In this document: positions 36,488 to 45,960 of the stretch, piece after piece | How positions within the stretch are numbered: the first letter of the stretch is position 1 | Layout of the letters: each line of letters starts with the position of its first letter | Assembly (NCBI RefSeq): GCF_000421145.1 | Contig: NZ_ATWH01000002.1 | Location: forward strand, 370,713-434,712 | Source: Glaciibacter superstes DSM 21135 | GTDB lineage: Bacteria > Actinomycetota > Actinomycetes > Actinomycetales > Microbacteriaceae | Direction of reading: 5' to 3' | Length of the DNA stretch: 64,000 bases | Position numbers and translations under genes: made by a program | The notes under the pieces: model-generated | Seen by the model: the letters and a program-made list of their open reading frames with translations, nothing else | Databases searched by the model: none | Told to the model about the DNA's origin: nothing

Positions 36488-37087
36488 TCAGACCGGGTGC
36501 TGGCCGCGCTTGACCTGGGGCTTCGGCAAGCGCATGACCCGGAGCTGCAGCGCCCGCATGGCCGCGTACCAGCGCACGCGTTCGGCCTTGCTCTTTCCGA
36601 ACTTGTTCTCGATCTTTCGGGTGATCAGGAAGCCGAGGATGACGCAGTCGACGACGGCCACGATGAAAAACGCCCAGAGTGCGAGGATGCCGTAGGTCTG
36701 CACGTTGCGGTCGGGGAAGAAGGTCAGGATGATGACGAGGAACATGACCGGGATCATGAACTCCCCGACGTTGAACCTGGCGTCGACGTAGTCGCGCACG
36801 TATCGCTTCTGCGGGCCGCGCTCCCTGGCCGGGAGGAACTTGTCTTCGCCTGCGGCCATTCCGACGCGGGCACGGTCCCTGGCTTCCTGGGTCTTCGCCC
36901 GAGCCTGGCGAGCGGCGAGCTTGCGGTCGTCTGGAACCAGCGGCCGCTTTCGCAGCGCTTCCTGCTCTTTTCGGGTCGGGGTCGCCTGTCCCTTGCCGGC
37001 GCTCTGGCCGGCTGCGAGCCTGGCGGCCGATTCGGCGGTGGTTTCGGTTGACGGCTCTGCGTCTGGGGTCACGGGGTGCTTTGCCAC
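36488..37087 (-). CDS. DUF3043 domain-containing membrane protein
   Basis: A 199-residue protein. The N-terminal half is highly charged (RKEQEALRKRPLVPDDRKLAARQARAK) and contains YVRDYVDARFNVGEF, the hallmark of DUF3043. Two transmembrane segments follow: MIPVMFLVIILTFF and GILALWAFFIVAVVDCVILGFLI. The tail is basic. Function is unknown; the family is widespread in actinobacteria. The start is GTG 37087 behind AAGGAC. It is convergent with the phosphodiesterase gene and divergent from the M20 gene. Confidence 0.84.
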   Translation of the reverse strand: MAKHPVTPDAEPSTETTAESAARLAAGQSAGKGQATPTRKEQEALRKRPLVPDDRKLAARQARAKTQEARDRARVGMAAGEDKFLPARERGPQKRYVRDYVDARFNVGEFMIPVMFLVIILTFFPDRNVQTYGILALWAFFIVAVVDCVILGFLITRKIENKFGKSKAERVRWYAAMRALQLRVMRLPKPQVKRGQHPV

Positions 37088-37125
37088 ATCAGGTCCTTGA
37101 TAGTCAGTCCCTTAAGATTACCCGC

Positions 37126-38547
37126 ATGACGGATTCCGAACAGACACTCCCAGCTTCCACGCCCGATTTGGAGGCTGCGCTCCGCGTTGCCGTCGAGAAT
37201 GGACTCCCTGCGACACTGGCAGACCTTGGCAGACTGGTTCGGATACCCTCTGTCTCGTGGGCAGCATTCGACAGCACCCACGTCGCGGCCAGCGCACAGG
37301 CTGTCGCGGATCTGGCGCTCGGCACCGGCGTGTTTGATTCGGTAGAGATCAAGCAGGCGCAGATTCCGGGCACGCAGGAGCTCGGCCAACCCGCAGTGCT
37401 CGCCACTCGTGCGGCTCGAAACGGCCGGCCGACGGTGTTGTTGTATGCGCACCATGACGTGCAGCCTCCTGGCTCGGATGACGAGTGGGAATCGCCGGCA
37501 TTCGAACCGACCGTGCGCGGAGACCGCCTGTATGGGCGAGGCGCCGCAGATGACAAAGCAGGCGTGATGGTGCATATCGCATCGATCAGGGCGCTGGTAG
37601 AGGCGGCGGGGCCGGACTTCGAACTGGGGCTTGCACTGTTCATCGAAGGCGAAGAGGAGTTCGGCAGTCGCTCGTTCGCCACATTCCTTGAGGAGAACCG
37701 GGAAGCGCTGCGGGCGGATGCCATCGTTGTCGCCGACTCCGGCAACTGGGACACCACAACCCCGGCGCTCACGATCGGCCTGCGTGGCAACGTGACGTTC
37801 CGCCTCGGCATCCGTACCCTCGACCATGCCTCGCACTCCGGAATGTTCGGTGGGGCCGTGCCGGACGCAATGCTCGCCGCCGTTCGTTTGCTGGCGAGCC
37901 TGCACAACGATGACGGCTCTGTGGCCGTCGCGGGCCTGACGGGGAGTCTGGCCGGCACGCCGGACTACTCTGAGGAACAGCTCAGGGCCGAAACCGGGCT
38001 TCTCGATGGGGTGAGTCCGATCGGTAGGGGGTCGATACTCAGCCGCATCTGGTCGCAGCCGGCGATCACCGTGACCGGAATCGACGCCCCGAGCGTTGCC
38101 AACGCCTCAAATACCCTGTCACCTTCAGTGAGCGTGAGGATTAGCGCGCGCATAGCGCCTGGGCAGGCAGCGGATGATGCGTTCTCGGCCATCGAGGAAC
38201 ACCTGAGGCAGAATGCTCCATTCGGTGCGCGGATCGAGATCGATGATGTCGACACCGGAGAGCCGTTCCTCGTTGACACCAGCGGTTGGGCAGTCGCCGA
38301 AGCCCGGCGCGCCATGCAGGACGCCTGGGGCCGCGAGCCTGTTGACATCGGTGTCGGCGGTTCGATCCCATTCATCGCCGATTTGGTGAGGGTGTTTCCA
38401 GAGGCCCAGATCCTGGTCACTGGGGTGGAAGACCCAGACTCGCGCGCGCACAGCCCCAATGAATCGCTGCATCTCGGCGTGTTCAAGCGCGCGCTGCTGA
38501 GCGAGGCTCTGTTGCTTTCGCGGCTGAACGAACGAACCGGCCACTGA
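37126..38547 (+). CDS. M20 family dipeptidase/metallopeptidase
   Basis: A 473-residue zinc peptidase. Metal and catalytic segments are LLYAHHDVQPPG (His and Asp), LYGRGAADDKAG (Asp), FIEGEEEFGS (Glu pair) and AHSPNES near the C-terminus (His). The inserted dimerisation domain contains HASHSGMFGGAVPDAM. This matches the carnosinase-like dipeptidases of the M20 family. ATG 37126 has TAAGAT (37113-37118) seven bases upstream and no ribosome site. The peptide substrate is unknown. Confidence 0.88.
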   Translation: MTDSEQTLPASTPDLEAALRVAVENGLPATLADLGRLVRIPSVSWAAFDSTHVAASAQAVADLALGTGVFDSVEIKQAQIPGTQELGQPAVLATRAARNGRPTVLLYAHHDVQPPGSDDEWESPAFEPTVRGDRLYGRGAADDKAGVMVHIASIRALVEAAGPDFELGLALFIEGEEEFGSRSFATFLEENREALRADAIVVADSGNWDTTTPALTIGLRGNVTFRLGIRTLDHASHSGMFGGAVPDAMLAAVRLLASLHNDDGSVAVAGLTGSLAGTPDYSEEQLRAETGLLDGVSPIGRGSILSRIWSQPAITVTGIDAPSVANASNTLSPSVSVRISARIAPGQAADDAFSAIEEHLRQNAPFGARIEIDDVDTGEPFLVDTSGWAVAEARRAMQDAWGREPVDIGVGGSIPFIADLVRVFPEAQILVTGVEDPDSRAHSPNESLHLGVFKRALLSEALLLSRLNERTGH

Positions 38548-38630
38548 TCGAACGCCGGAATGTATCAGGCACATTCCCGGTTGGAGAGGTTAGGCTTGGC
38601 CTGAACAGGCGGAGAACCGTAAGGAGCACC

Positions 38631-39017
38631 ATGACAGACACCATCGAATCAACCGGTACTGCACCCGCTGGGATTGCACCCACCGGTACAGCGCACGGTG
38701 TGGGATTGAGTACAACGGCGGCCGACAAAGTGCGCAGCCTTCTTTCCCAGGAGGGTCGCGATGATCTGAGGCTCCGCGTCGCTGTGCAGCCTGGTGGCTG
38801 TTCCGGCCTGATCTACCAGCTCTACTTCGACGAGCGTGCTCTCGACGGTGACGCCGTCGTCGACTTCGACGGTGTCGAAGTTGTCGTCGACAAGATGAGC
38901 GTGCCTTACCTTGATGGGGCATCCATCGATTTCGAGGACACCATCCAGAAGCAGGGATTCACTATCGACAACCCGAACGCGGGCGGAAGCTGCGCGTGCG
39001 GAGACTCATTCCACTGA
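38631..39017 (+). CDS. erpA: Iron-sulfur cluster insertion protein (HesB/IscA/ErpA family)
   Basis: A 128-residue A-type carrier that delivers iron-sulfur clusters to client proteins. The three conserved cysteines are present: one in VQPGGCSGLIYQLYFDE and two in the C-terminal GGSCACGDSFH. It is preceded by TAGGCT (38591-38596) and a good ribosome site, AAGGAG. Likely clients nearby are LipA and the Rieske protein; that link is inference from context. Confidence 0.93.
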   Translation: MTDTIESTGTAPAGIAPTGTAHGVGLSTTAADKVRSLLSQEGRDDLRLRVAVQPGGCSGLIYQLYFDERALDGDAVVDFDGVEVVVDKMSVPYLDGASIDFEDTIQKQGFTIDNPNAGGSCACGDSFH

Positions 39018-39034
39018 GCGAATAGACATTTGCC

Positions 39035-39066
39035 GTGGGAGATCGCCCGTCCGGGCGGTCTCCCAC
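39035..39066 (+). terminator. Strong hairpin after erpA
   Basis: GTGGGAGATCGCCC (39035-39048) pairs with GGGCGGTCTCCCAC (39053-39066), fourteen pairs with one G-T wobble around a four-base loop, 17 bases after the stop codon. No T tract. Confidence 0.7.
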
Positions 39067-39166
39067 AGGTGTGTCAGGAGCGACTTACCAGGGAATGACC
39101 GCCAGCATCGACGATGTCGACCCGCAATCGACGGCGAGCGTGCACACCGCAGGCTGTGTCTCGGAG

Positions 39167-39204
39167 TAGGCTAGGAGTCGATCAAAGCACTTCCTGTGAA
39201 GTGC
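39167..39204 (+). promoter_or_regulatory. ctaC promoter and 5' leader hairpin
   Basis: TAGGCT (39167-39172) is the likely -10. The leader of about 50 bases contains GCACTTC-ctgt-GAAGTGC (39187-39204), a perfect seven-pair hairpin, then GAAAGG and the GTG start at 39230. The hairpin could stabilise the leader or bind a regulator. Confidence 0.5.
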
Positions 39205-39229
39205 CCTCGAGTCTCCCGAAAGGTCACCG

Positions 39230-40117
39230 GTGCGCAAAAACCGCCGTCTTCGATGGGCTGCAATTCCAGTCGCAGCGACGTTAGCCATTGTCCTTGCGGG
39301 CTGTACGCAGACCCAGCTCAATGGGTTCCTGCCCGGTTTTGAGGGCAGCGACCAGCCCGTCACGAATCACACCGAGCGCGTCGCAGGACTCTGGACGACA
39401 TCCTGGATCGTGCTCCTGATCGTCGGAATCATCACCTGGGGCCTCCTGATCTGGGCCGTCGTGATCTATCGCAGGCGCAAGGGCCAAACCGGCCTCCCTG
39501 TGCAGCTGCGCTACAACATGCCGATCGAGATTTTCTACACGGTTGTGCCGCTGATTCTGGTACTGGGCTTCTTCGCCTTCACGGCGCGCGATCAGTCAGC
39601 GATCGAAGCGCGCGACGCCAGTCCTGACGTCAAGATCGAAGTCCTGGCCAAGCAGTGGTCATGGGACTTCAACTACGTCGACGAAGACGTGTACTCGGCC
39701 GGCGTGCAGGCGCAGGACGACCCGGATGGTGCGCAAGGCGCCATCATCGAGTCCGAGCTTCCCGTCCTGGTACTGCCCGTTGGCGCGAGTGTCGAGATCG
39801 CCCTCGAATCCCGCGACGTCGTGCATTCGTTCTGGGTGATCGACTTCCTCTACAAGAAAGACGTCATTCCAGGCAAGACCAACTACATGACGGTCACGCC
39901 GGAGCGCATCGGAACCTACGCCGGCAAGTGTGCAGAACTGTGCGGTGAATACCACTCGCTGATGCTGTTCAACGTGGAGGTCGTGTCGCAGGCCGACTAC
40001 GACGCCTACATCGAATCGCTGCGGGATGCGGGCAATGAGGGGCAACTCGGCACGGACTACGACCGCAACCAGAACCTTCCGGGTACGAATGCCCCGACGA
40101 TCGAGGAGGGGCACTGA
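39230..40117 (+). CDS. ctaC: Cytochrome c oxidase subunit II
   Basis: A 295-residue subunit that takes electrons through the two-copper CuA site. An N-terminal lipoprotein-type signal ends in VLAGC (lipobox). Two transmembrane helices follow (IVLLIVGIITWGLLIWAVVIY and the IFYTVVPLILVLGFFAF segment). The extracellular cupredoxin domain has aromatic SWDFNY, HSFWVIDF and the CuA loop CAELCGEYHSLM. The start is GTG 39230 behind GAAAGG. It begins the ctaC-ctaD-ctaF operon. Confidence 0.96.
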   Translation: MRKNRRLRWAAIPVAATLAIVLAGCTQTQLNGFLPGFEGSDQPVTNHTERVAGLWTTSWIVLLIVGIITWGLLIWAVVIYRRRKGQTGLPVQLRYNMPIEIFYTVVPLILVLGFFAFTARDQSAIEARDASPDVKIEVLAKQWSWDFNYVDEDVYSAGVQAQDDPDGAQGAIIESELPVLVLPVGASVEIALESRDVVHSFWVIDFLYKKDVIPGKTNYMTVTPERIGTYAGKCAELCGEYHSLMLFNVEVVSQADYDAYIESLRDAGNEGQLGTDYDRNQNLPGTNAPTIEEGH

Positions 40118-40120
40118 CCC

Positions 40121-41860
40121 ATGAGTACCACCACAGCACCGGCCCCGACGCCGGCCCCCGCAGCTCCTCCACTGGGCTCACCGAATGCGCAGCGTAAGGG
40201 CAACATCCTGGTCAAGTGGGTGACGTCGACCGACCACAAGGTGATCGGCTACATGTACCTGATTACGTCGTTCGTCTACTTCTGCCTCGGCGGGGTGATG
40301 GCGCTCATCATCCGTGCGCAGCTCTTCGAACCCGGCCTCGAGATCGTGCAGACCAAAGAGCAGTACAACCAGCTGTTCACGATGCACGGCACCATCATGC
40401 TGCTGATGTTCGCGACGCCATTGTTCTTCGGGTTCGCGAATGCGCTGATGCCGCTGCAGATCGGCGCGCCAGACGTGGCGTTCCCCCGGTTGAACGCTTT
40501 CTCGTACTGGCTGTTCAATTTCGGCAGCCTGATCGCGGTTGCCGGGTTCCTGACCCCGCAGGGCGCGGCATCCTTCGGCTGGTTCGCCTATCAACCGCTG
40601 GCCAGTACCACGTTCTCTCCAGGGGTCGGCGGCAACCTATGGATGGTGGGATTGGGCCTGTCCGGATTCGGGACAATCCTCGGTGGCGTGAACTTCATCA
40701 CCACGATCATCACCATGCGTGCGCCCGGCATGACCATGTTCCGGATGCCGATCTTCACCTGGAACGCGCTGGTCACGTCGATCCTCATCCTGATGGCGTT
40801 CCCGGTTCTCGCAGCCGCCCTGCTCGCGGCGGCGGCGGACCGTATCTTCAACGCGCATATCTACGACGCAGCGACCGGGGGAGCGATCCTCTGGCAACAC
40901 TTGTTCTGGTTCTTCGGGCATCCGGAGGTCTACATCATCGCCTTGCCGTTCTTCGGCATTGTTTCAGAGGTGTTCCCGGTCTTCAGCCGAAAACCGATCT
41001 TCGGCTACAAGACTCTGGTCTACGCGACCATCTCGATCGCAGCCCTGTCTGTCACGGTGTGGGCACACCACATGTACGTCACCGGATCGGTTCTCCTGCC
41101 GTTCTTCTCGTTGATGACCATGTTGATCGCGGTACCGACCGGTGTGAAGATCTTCAACTGGATCGGCACCATGTGGCGAGGGTCGATCACCTTCGAAACA
41201 CCCATGCTGTGGGCAATCGGCTTCCTCGTGACTTTCACCTTCGGTGGTCTCACCGGGGTGATCCTGGCATCGCCGCCGCTCGACTTCCACGTCTCAGACA
41301 CCTATTTTGTGGTCGCTCACTTCCATTACGTCGTGTTCGGCACCGTGGTGTTTGCCATGTTCAGCGGGTTCTACTTCTGGTGGCCGAAGTGGACAGGCAA
41401 GATGCTCAACGAGAGCCTTGGCAAGTGGCACTTCTGGCTGCTGTTCATCGGCTTCCACACGACATTCCTGGTGCAGCACTGGCTGGGAGTCGTCGGGATG
41501 CCGAGGCGGTACGCCACGTATTCTCCCGATGACGGCTTCACCTGGATGAATCAGCTGTCAACGCTGGGAGCCATGACCCTCGCCGTGTCGATGATTCCTT
41601 TCTTGTTGAACGTGTACCTCACGGCACGGAAGGCCCCCAAGGTCACTGTCAACGACCCGTGGGGCTACGGTGCCTCGCTTGAATGGGCCACGTCGTGCCC
41701 GCCGCCGCGCCACAACTTCACGTCCATACCGCGCATCCGTTCCGAACGCCCCGCATTCGACTTGAACCACCCAGAGGTCGAGATTCCGTTGGGCATCGGG
41801 CCAGCAAAGGACGCACCAGATGCGCCGACCTACGATGTGTCGTCAGAGAAGGTGAAGTAG
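40121..41860 (+). CDS. ctaD: Cytochrome c oxidase subunit I
   Basis: A 579-residue haem-copper oxidase core with twelve hydrophobic segments. The CuB and haem ligands are visible: [22 protein letters not shown] (His-Tyr cross-link region), WAHHMYVTG and [11 protein letters not shown]. It starts three bases after ctaC, with an Ala/Pro-rich cytoplasmic N-terminus. It belongs to the aa3-type oxidase that in actinobacteria forms a supercomplex with the bc1 complex encoded about 1.3 kb away. Confidence 0.97.
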   Translation: MSTTTAPAPTPAPAAPPLGSPNAQRKGNILVKWVTSTDHKVIGYMYLITSFVYFCLGGVMALIIRAQLFEPGLEIVQTKEQYNQLFTMHGTIMLLMFATPLFFGFANALMPLQIGAPDVAFPRLNAFSYWLFNFGSLIAVAGFLTPQGAASFGWFAYQPLASTTFSPGVGGNLWMVGLGLSGFGTILGGVNFITTIITMRAPGMTMFRMPIFTWNALVTSILILMAFPVLAAALLAAAADRIFNAHIYDAATGGAILWQHLFWFFGHPEVYIIALPFFGIVSEVFPVFSRKPIFGYKTLVYATISIAALSVTVWAHHMYVTGSVLLPFFSLMTMLIAVPTGVKIFNWIGTMWRGSITFETPMLWAIGFLVTFTFGGLTGVILASPPLDFHVSDTYFVVAHFHYVVFGTVVFAMFSGFYFWWPKWTGKMLNESLGKWHFWLLFIGFHTTFLVQHWLGVVGMPRRYATYSPDDGFTWMNQLSTLGAMTLAVSMIPFLLNVYLTARKAPKVTVNDPWGYGASLEWATSCPPPRHNFTSIPRIRSERPAFDLNHPEVEIPLGIGPAKDAPDAPTYDVSSEKVK

Positions 41861-42283
41861 ATGAGAGCCAATGCAATCCTGTTCTGGACTATTTCGGTCT
41901 TCTTCTTCGCCGCTGCGGCTCTCTATGTCGTGTGGCACCTGGTCGATCCGCACTACGGAGAGGTCGAATGGGTTGGCACGTTGGCCCTCGGCCTGACCGG
42001 TGTGTTCTTGGCATTCGTTGCGTTCTATCTGGGGCGCACGTATGCCGCACAGGGCGGTGAACTCCCGGAGGACCGCCCGGACGCGAATATCGATGACGGT
42101 GATCCTGAACTCGGGTTCTTCAGCCCGTGGAGCTGGTGGCCGATCATGCTCGCCGGCAGTGCCGCGCTGCTGTTCCTCGGTCTGGCCGTCGGGTTCTGGA
42201 TCTGCTTCATTGCCGTTGGGATCGGCGTGATCAGCCTCGTGGGGTGGACATACGAGTACTACCGCGGCCTTTTCGCCCGGTAG
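41861..42283 (+). CDS. ctaF: Cytochrome c oxidase subunit IV (actinobacterial type)
   Basis: A 140-residue membrane protein with four hydrophobic segments, beginning MRANAILFWTISVFFFAAAALYVVW. It contains FSPWSWWPIMLAGSAALLFLGLAVGFWICF, characteristic of the actinobacterial CtaF family. It starts directly at the ctaD stop, so the two are translationally coupled. It is a structural subunit of the oxidase. Confidence 0.92.
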   Translation: MRANAILFWTISVFFFAAAALYVVWHLVDPHYGEVEWVGTLALGLTGVFLAFVAFYLGRTYAAQGGELPEDRPDANIDDGDPELGFFSPWSWWPIMLAGSAALLFLGLAVGFWICFIAVGIGVISLVGWTYEYYRGLFAR

Positions 42284-42293
42284 CAGCAAACCT

Positions 42294-43160
42294 TCAGGTC
42301 CCGAGTCGACTGAAGCTGAGTATCTCGAACGCGGCGGTGACGCCTTTATGCGTCGGCGACGCATCTGCCCTGGTGTCGGCTTGAGCATGATGTGACGACG
42401 GCCCCATCGCGATGAGGGCGGCAACGGCGGGCGGTGACAGCGACATCACCGTAGAGAGCCGCGTCGTCGACTGCAGCGCAAAATGTGCCGAGAGCGCTTC
42501 GACCAGGTGCCGGTGCTTGTCCGGTTGGACGTCGAGCGCGAGGCCGAATGCACGAAGCTCCTGCAGATGCTCCTCCTGCGGAATCACCACCATAAGAGTG
42601 CCGCGCGGCCGCAGGATGCGGTGGAACTCGGAGGCGTTGCGCGGCGCAAACACGTTGAGCACCAGGTCTGCGCACTGGTCCTTGATCGGGAGCGGGGACC
42701 AGACGTTCGCGACCAGGCCGTCGACGTTACCAACACTGACACCGACTCCGACCCCGCCGCTGCGGACGGCGCGGGCGACCGCGCTGGGGGAGAGGTCGAC
42801 GGCGAGGAATGCGGAGTCCGGGAGGAGCTCCTGTACACCGCGGAGGTAGTACCCGGTTCCACAGCCGATATCGATGACGCTGGCGGGGGAGAGGGCTGGG
42901 GAGAGGGCGGCGGCTGTCGCAGCCAGGGTGGCTCGCAGTTCGCTGTACCAGCCCGCTTCCAGGAATGAGTCTCGCGCATCGAGCATGGCAGCGCTGTCGA
43001 ATGTCAGCCTGCGGGAGCCGGCCACCATGTTCACGAAGCCACGCTTGTTGACATCGAAGCTGTGCCCGTTGGCGCAGGCGACGGTAAGCGGACCTCGAGC
43101 GGACATCCGCTGGAAGCAGTTCGGGCACCGAAGCCACGCAGACAAGGTCTGGGTTGACAT
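42294..43160 (-). CDS. Putative 23S rRNA (guanine-N1)-methyltransferase, RlmA-like
   Basis: A 288-residue SAM-dependent methyltransferase with an N-terminal zinc-finger, CPNCFQRM...CANGHSFD (three Cys and a His), as in RlmA/TlrB enzymes that methylate guanine 745 or 748 of 23S rRNA. Then follow NKRGFVNMV, the SAM loop VIDIGCGTGYYLRG, LAVDLSPSAVARA and the NVFAPRNASEFHRILRPRG segment. It lies convergent to ctaF, between the oxidase and bc1 operons. Exact target base is not determined. Confidence 0.85.
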   Translation of the reverse strand: MSTQTLSAWLRCPNCFQRMSARGPLTVACANGHSFDVNKRGFVNMVAGSRRLTFDSAAMLDARDSFLEAGWYSELRATLAATAAALSPALSPASVIDIGCGTGYYLRGVQELLPDSAFLAVDLSPSAVARAVRSGGVGVGVSVGNVDGLVANVWSPLPIKDQCADLVLNVFAPRNASEFHRILRPRGTLMVVIPQEEHLQELRAFGLALDVQPDKHRHLVEALSAHFALQSTTRLSTVMSLSPPAVAALIAMGPSSHHAQADTRADASPTHKGVTAAFEILSFSRLGT

Positions 43161-43193
43161 CGGTGCCCGATCTGATGATCAGCTCGAGAGCTG

Positions 43194-44831
43194 TTAGTGA
43201 TGATCTCCGTGCGCCTGATCGATCTCCTTCTGGTCGACCGGGATGATCCGGTCTTCGAAGAACCAGCGGGAGAGACCCGAGCGAAGACGCTGTAGCGCTG
43301 TGATCCGTCCCCTGGCATCCGGTCGGATCATGAGTGGCTTGAAGTCGGCGTAGCTCACCAGCCTCCAGCGTTCGTACTCATCGATCGGCTGATGCACCTC
43401 GATGTACTCGCCTCCAGGCAGTCGAACGATGCGGCCGGACTCGAATCCGTGCAGCACGATCTCCCTGTCCTTCTTCTGTAGAGCAAGGCACACCCGCTTG
43501 GCGATGAAGTACGCCGCGAACGGTCCGAGGATCGTGATCGCCTGAAGCGTGTGGATGACTCCCTCCATCGTGAGGTGGAAGTGTGTTGCGATGATATCTG
43601 ACGATGCCGCCGCCCAGAGGCCGGCGTAGAACGTCACGCCGGCTGCACCGATTGCGGTGCGGGTTGCGGCGTTGCGTGGCCGGTCGAGGATGTGGTGCTC
43701 GCGCTTGTCGCCGGTGATCCACGCTTCGATGAATGGATAGATCAGCACCGTGACGATGAAGATACCGATCACGATCAGCGGGATCAAGATATTGAACGAC
43801 CAGGTGCGATCGAGCCAGACGAATTCGAGACCCGGTGGAATCAGTCGGAGAGCGCCGTCGGCGAAACCTATGTACCAGTCCGGCTGGGTACCGGCCGACA
43901 CCGGTGACGGGTCGTATGGACCATAATTCCAGATCGGGTTGATGGTGAACAGCGAGGCGATCAGCATGACGACGCCGAACACGATGAAGAAGAATCCGCC
44001 TGCCTTCGCTGCATAGACCGGGAGGATCGGGTAGCCGACCGCGTTCTGGTTGGTGCGACCCGGACCCGCATACTGCGTGTGCTTGTGCACAACAACAAAC
44101 AACAGGTGAAGCGCGATCAGCGCAACGATGATGGCGGGCAGCAGCAGGATATGCAGCGAATAGAGACGGCCGACGATGTCGTTACCCGGGAACTCTCCAC
44201 CGAAGAGGAGGAAGGAGATCCAGGTGCCGACCACTGGCATTCCCTTGACCATGCCATCGATGATCCGAAGACCGTTTCCGGAGAGCAGGTCGTCGGGGAG
44301 CGAGTATCCGGTGAAGCCCTCTGCCATTGCCAGGATGAACAGGATGAAACCGATCACCCAGTTCAGTTCGCGCGGCTTGCGGAATGCGCCGGTGAAGAAG
44401 ATCCGGAGCATGTGCAGACCGATTGCGGCAACAAAGAGAAGGGCGGCCCAGTGGTGAACCTGGCGCATGAGCAGACCGCCGCGCACGTCAAAGGAGATGT
44501 CCAGTGTCGACGCCATGGCGACCGACATCTCAACTCCCTTGAGCGGAACGTATGAGCCGTCATAATGCACTTCGGCCATGGACGCCTGGAAGAAGAACGT
44601 CAGGAAGGTTCCCGAAATCAGGATGATGACGAAGCTGTACAGCGCCACCTCTCCGAGGAGGAACGACCAGTGATCGGGAAAGATCTTACGGCCTAGCTCC
44701 TTGACAGCCGCCGAGATGCTTGTGCGCTCGTCGAGGTAGTTCGCGGCCGCAGCGGTGAAACCGCCGGACTTCTCGATCTCTTTTTTGTCGGTCACGGCGA
44801 CCGGGGCACTAGTGGTGGTTGACGTACTCAA
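43194..44831 (-). CDS. qcrB: Cytochrome bc1 complex cytochrome b subunit
   Basis: A 545-residue quinol oxidising subunit with eight or more transmembrane helices. It includes the haem-ligand HHWAALLF segment, the HILLLPAIIVALIALHLLFVVVHKH segment with its His pair, and the Qo-site PxWY-like text near TQPDWYIGFADG. The C-terminal extension beyond the usual length is typical of actinobacteria. Its start overlaps the qcrA stop (ATGA). It is the last gene of ctaE-qcrC-qcrA-qcrB. Confidence 0.96.
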   Translation of the reverse strand: MSTSTTTSAPVAVTDKKEIEKSGGFTAAAANYLDERTSISAAVKELGRKIFPDHWSFLLGEVALYSFVIILISGTFLTFFFQASMAEVHYDGSYVPLKGVEMSVAMASTLDISFDVRGGLLMRQVHHWAALLFVAAIGLHMLRIFFTGAFRKPRELNWVIGFILFILAMAEGFTGYSLPDDLLSGNGLRIIDGMVKGMPVVGTWISFLLFGGEFPGNDIVGRLYSLHILLLPAIIVALIALHLLFVVVHKHTQYAGPGRTNQNAVGYPILPVYAAKAGGFFFIVFGVVMLIASLFTINPIWNYGPYDPSPVSAGTQPDWYIGFADGALRLIPPGLEFVWLDRTWSFNILIPLIVIGIFIVTVLIYPFIEAWITGDKREHHILDRPRNAATRTAIGAAGVTFYAGLWAAASSDIIATHFHLTMEGVIHTLQAITILGPFAAYFIAKRVCLALQKKDREIVLHGFESGRIVRLPGGEYIEVHQPIDEYERWRLVSYADFKPLMIRPDARGRITALQRLRSGLSRWFFEDRIIPVDQKEIDQAHGDHH

Positions 44832-45901
44832 TGGCGCTCCCAGTAGCTTGGGCCGACAGGCTCAGTGAAGTCGCTCTGCGCGATCAGATATCCCTCTGAA
44901 TCAACGGCGATGGGCAGCTGGGGCAGCGGCCGCTTGGCCGGGCCGAAGATGACCTCACAGTGATTGGTGACGTCGAACTGCGACTGGTGGCAGGGGCAGA
45001 GGAGGTGATGGGTCTGCTGCTCATAGAGTGCAACGGGGCAGCCGACGTGCGTGCAAATTTTTGAATAGGCGACGATTCCGTCGTACGACCAGCCTTTACG
45101 ATCTGGTGCTTCGATGAGATCTGCCGGGTCCAGGCGCATGAGCAGCACTGCAGCCTTCGCCTTCTCCTCAAGCTTCCCGTGCTCAAGGTCCTGCAGCCCT
45201 TCAGGGATGACATGGAACGCCGAACCGAGAGTGACATCAGAAGCCTTGATCGGACGGCCGCTCGGGTCGATTGCCAGGCGAGTGCCCTTCTTCCACATCG
45301 TGTGCTCCAGGAGGGCGACGGGGTCTTCATCCTGCGGACCGAGGCCCCTGAACAACACGACCGCCGGCAGCGGGAACGCGATCAGAGCACCGATCAGGCT
45401 ATTGCGGATGAGCGTGCGCCGACCGAAGCCCGACTCCTGGTCTGCCTCCTGGAAGATCTCGACAGCACGGGCCCTGGTCTCTTCTGTTCCACGCACCGGA
45501 TGGCGAATATCGATGCCCTCATGATCGCTCATGAGCGCCTTGCCCCAGTGCACGGCGCCGATTCCGAGGGCGAGCAGTGCAAGGGAGAGGCCGAGGCCGA
45601 TGAAGAGGTTGTTCAGGCGCACGGAGCCCGGGTCTGCCGCATCGATGGGGAAAATTATGTACGCCGCAATCGCCCAGACGCTGCCGACGACGGACAGGTA
45701 GAAGAGGGTGTAGACGGAGCGCTCCGCCTTTCGCTCTGCCGTTGGGTCTGAGTCCGTCATCCGCGCGCGGTGCGGAGGGAAGCCAGGGTTGCCGATGGCA
45801 TCCCTCGTAACGACGGCGGTGCCTGCGGAAGCCTCTGACGGCCGGGCACCGTGGGCGTCGGCAGCGGTGAGGTCCTTCCCGCCGTTATCGTCGTTGGCCA
45901 T
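44828..45901 (-). CDS. qcrA: Cytochrome bc1 complex Rieske iron-sulfur subunit
   Basis: A 357-residue Rieske protein. The long N-terminus carries three transmembrane helices, as in actinobacterial QcrA. The [2Fe-2S] ligands lie in CTHVGC and CPCHQSQFD near the C-terminus. ATG 45901 follows AAGGAGAA. It overlaps qcrB by four bases. It passes electrons from quinol to the dihaem cytochrome QcrC. Confidence 0.96.
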   Translation of the reverse strand: MANDDNGGKDLTAADAHGARPSEASAGTAVVTRDAIGNPGFPPHRARMTDSDPTAERKAERSVYTLFYLSVVGSVWAIAAYIIFPIDAADPGSVRLNNLFIGLGLSLALLALGIGAVHWGKALMSDHEGIDIRHPVRGTEETRARAVEIFQEADQESGFGRRTLIRNSLIGALIAFPLPAVVLFRGLGPQDEDPVALLEHTMWKKGTRLAIDPSGRPIKASDVTLGSAFHVIPEGLQDLEHGKLEEKAKAAVLLMRLDPADLIEAPDRKGWSYDGIVAYSKICTHVGCPVALYEQQTHHLLCPCHQSQFDVTNHCEVIFGPAKRPLPQLPIAVDSEGYLIAQSDFTEPVGPSYWERH

Positions 45902-45960
45902 TGTTCTCCTTCTTGCGCTTACGCTGTGCCATTAAACTCTGTGCCATTACTGGGTGCCGG

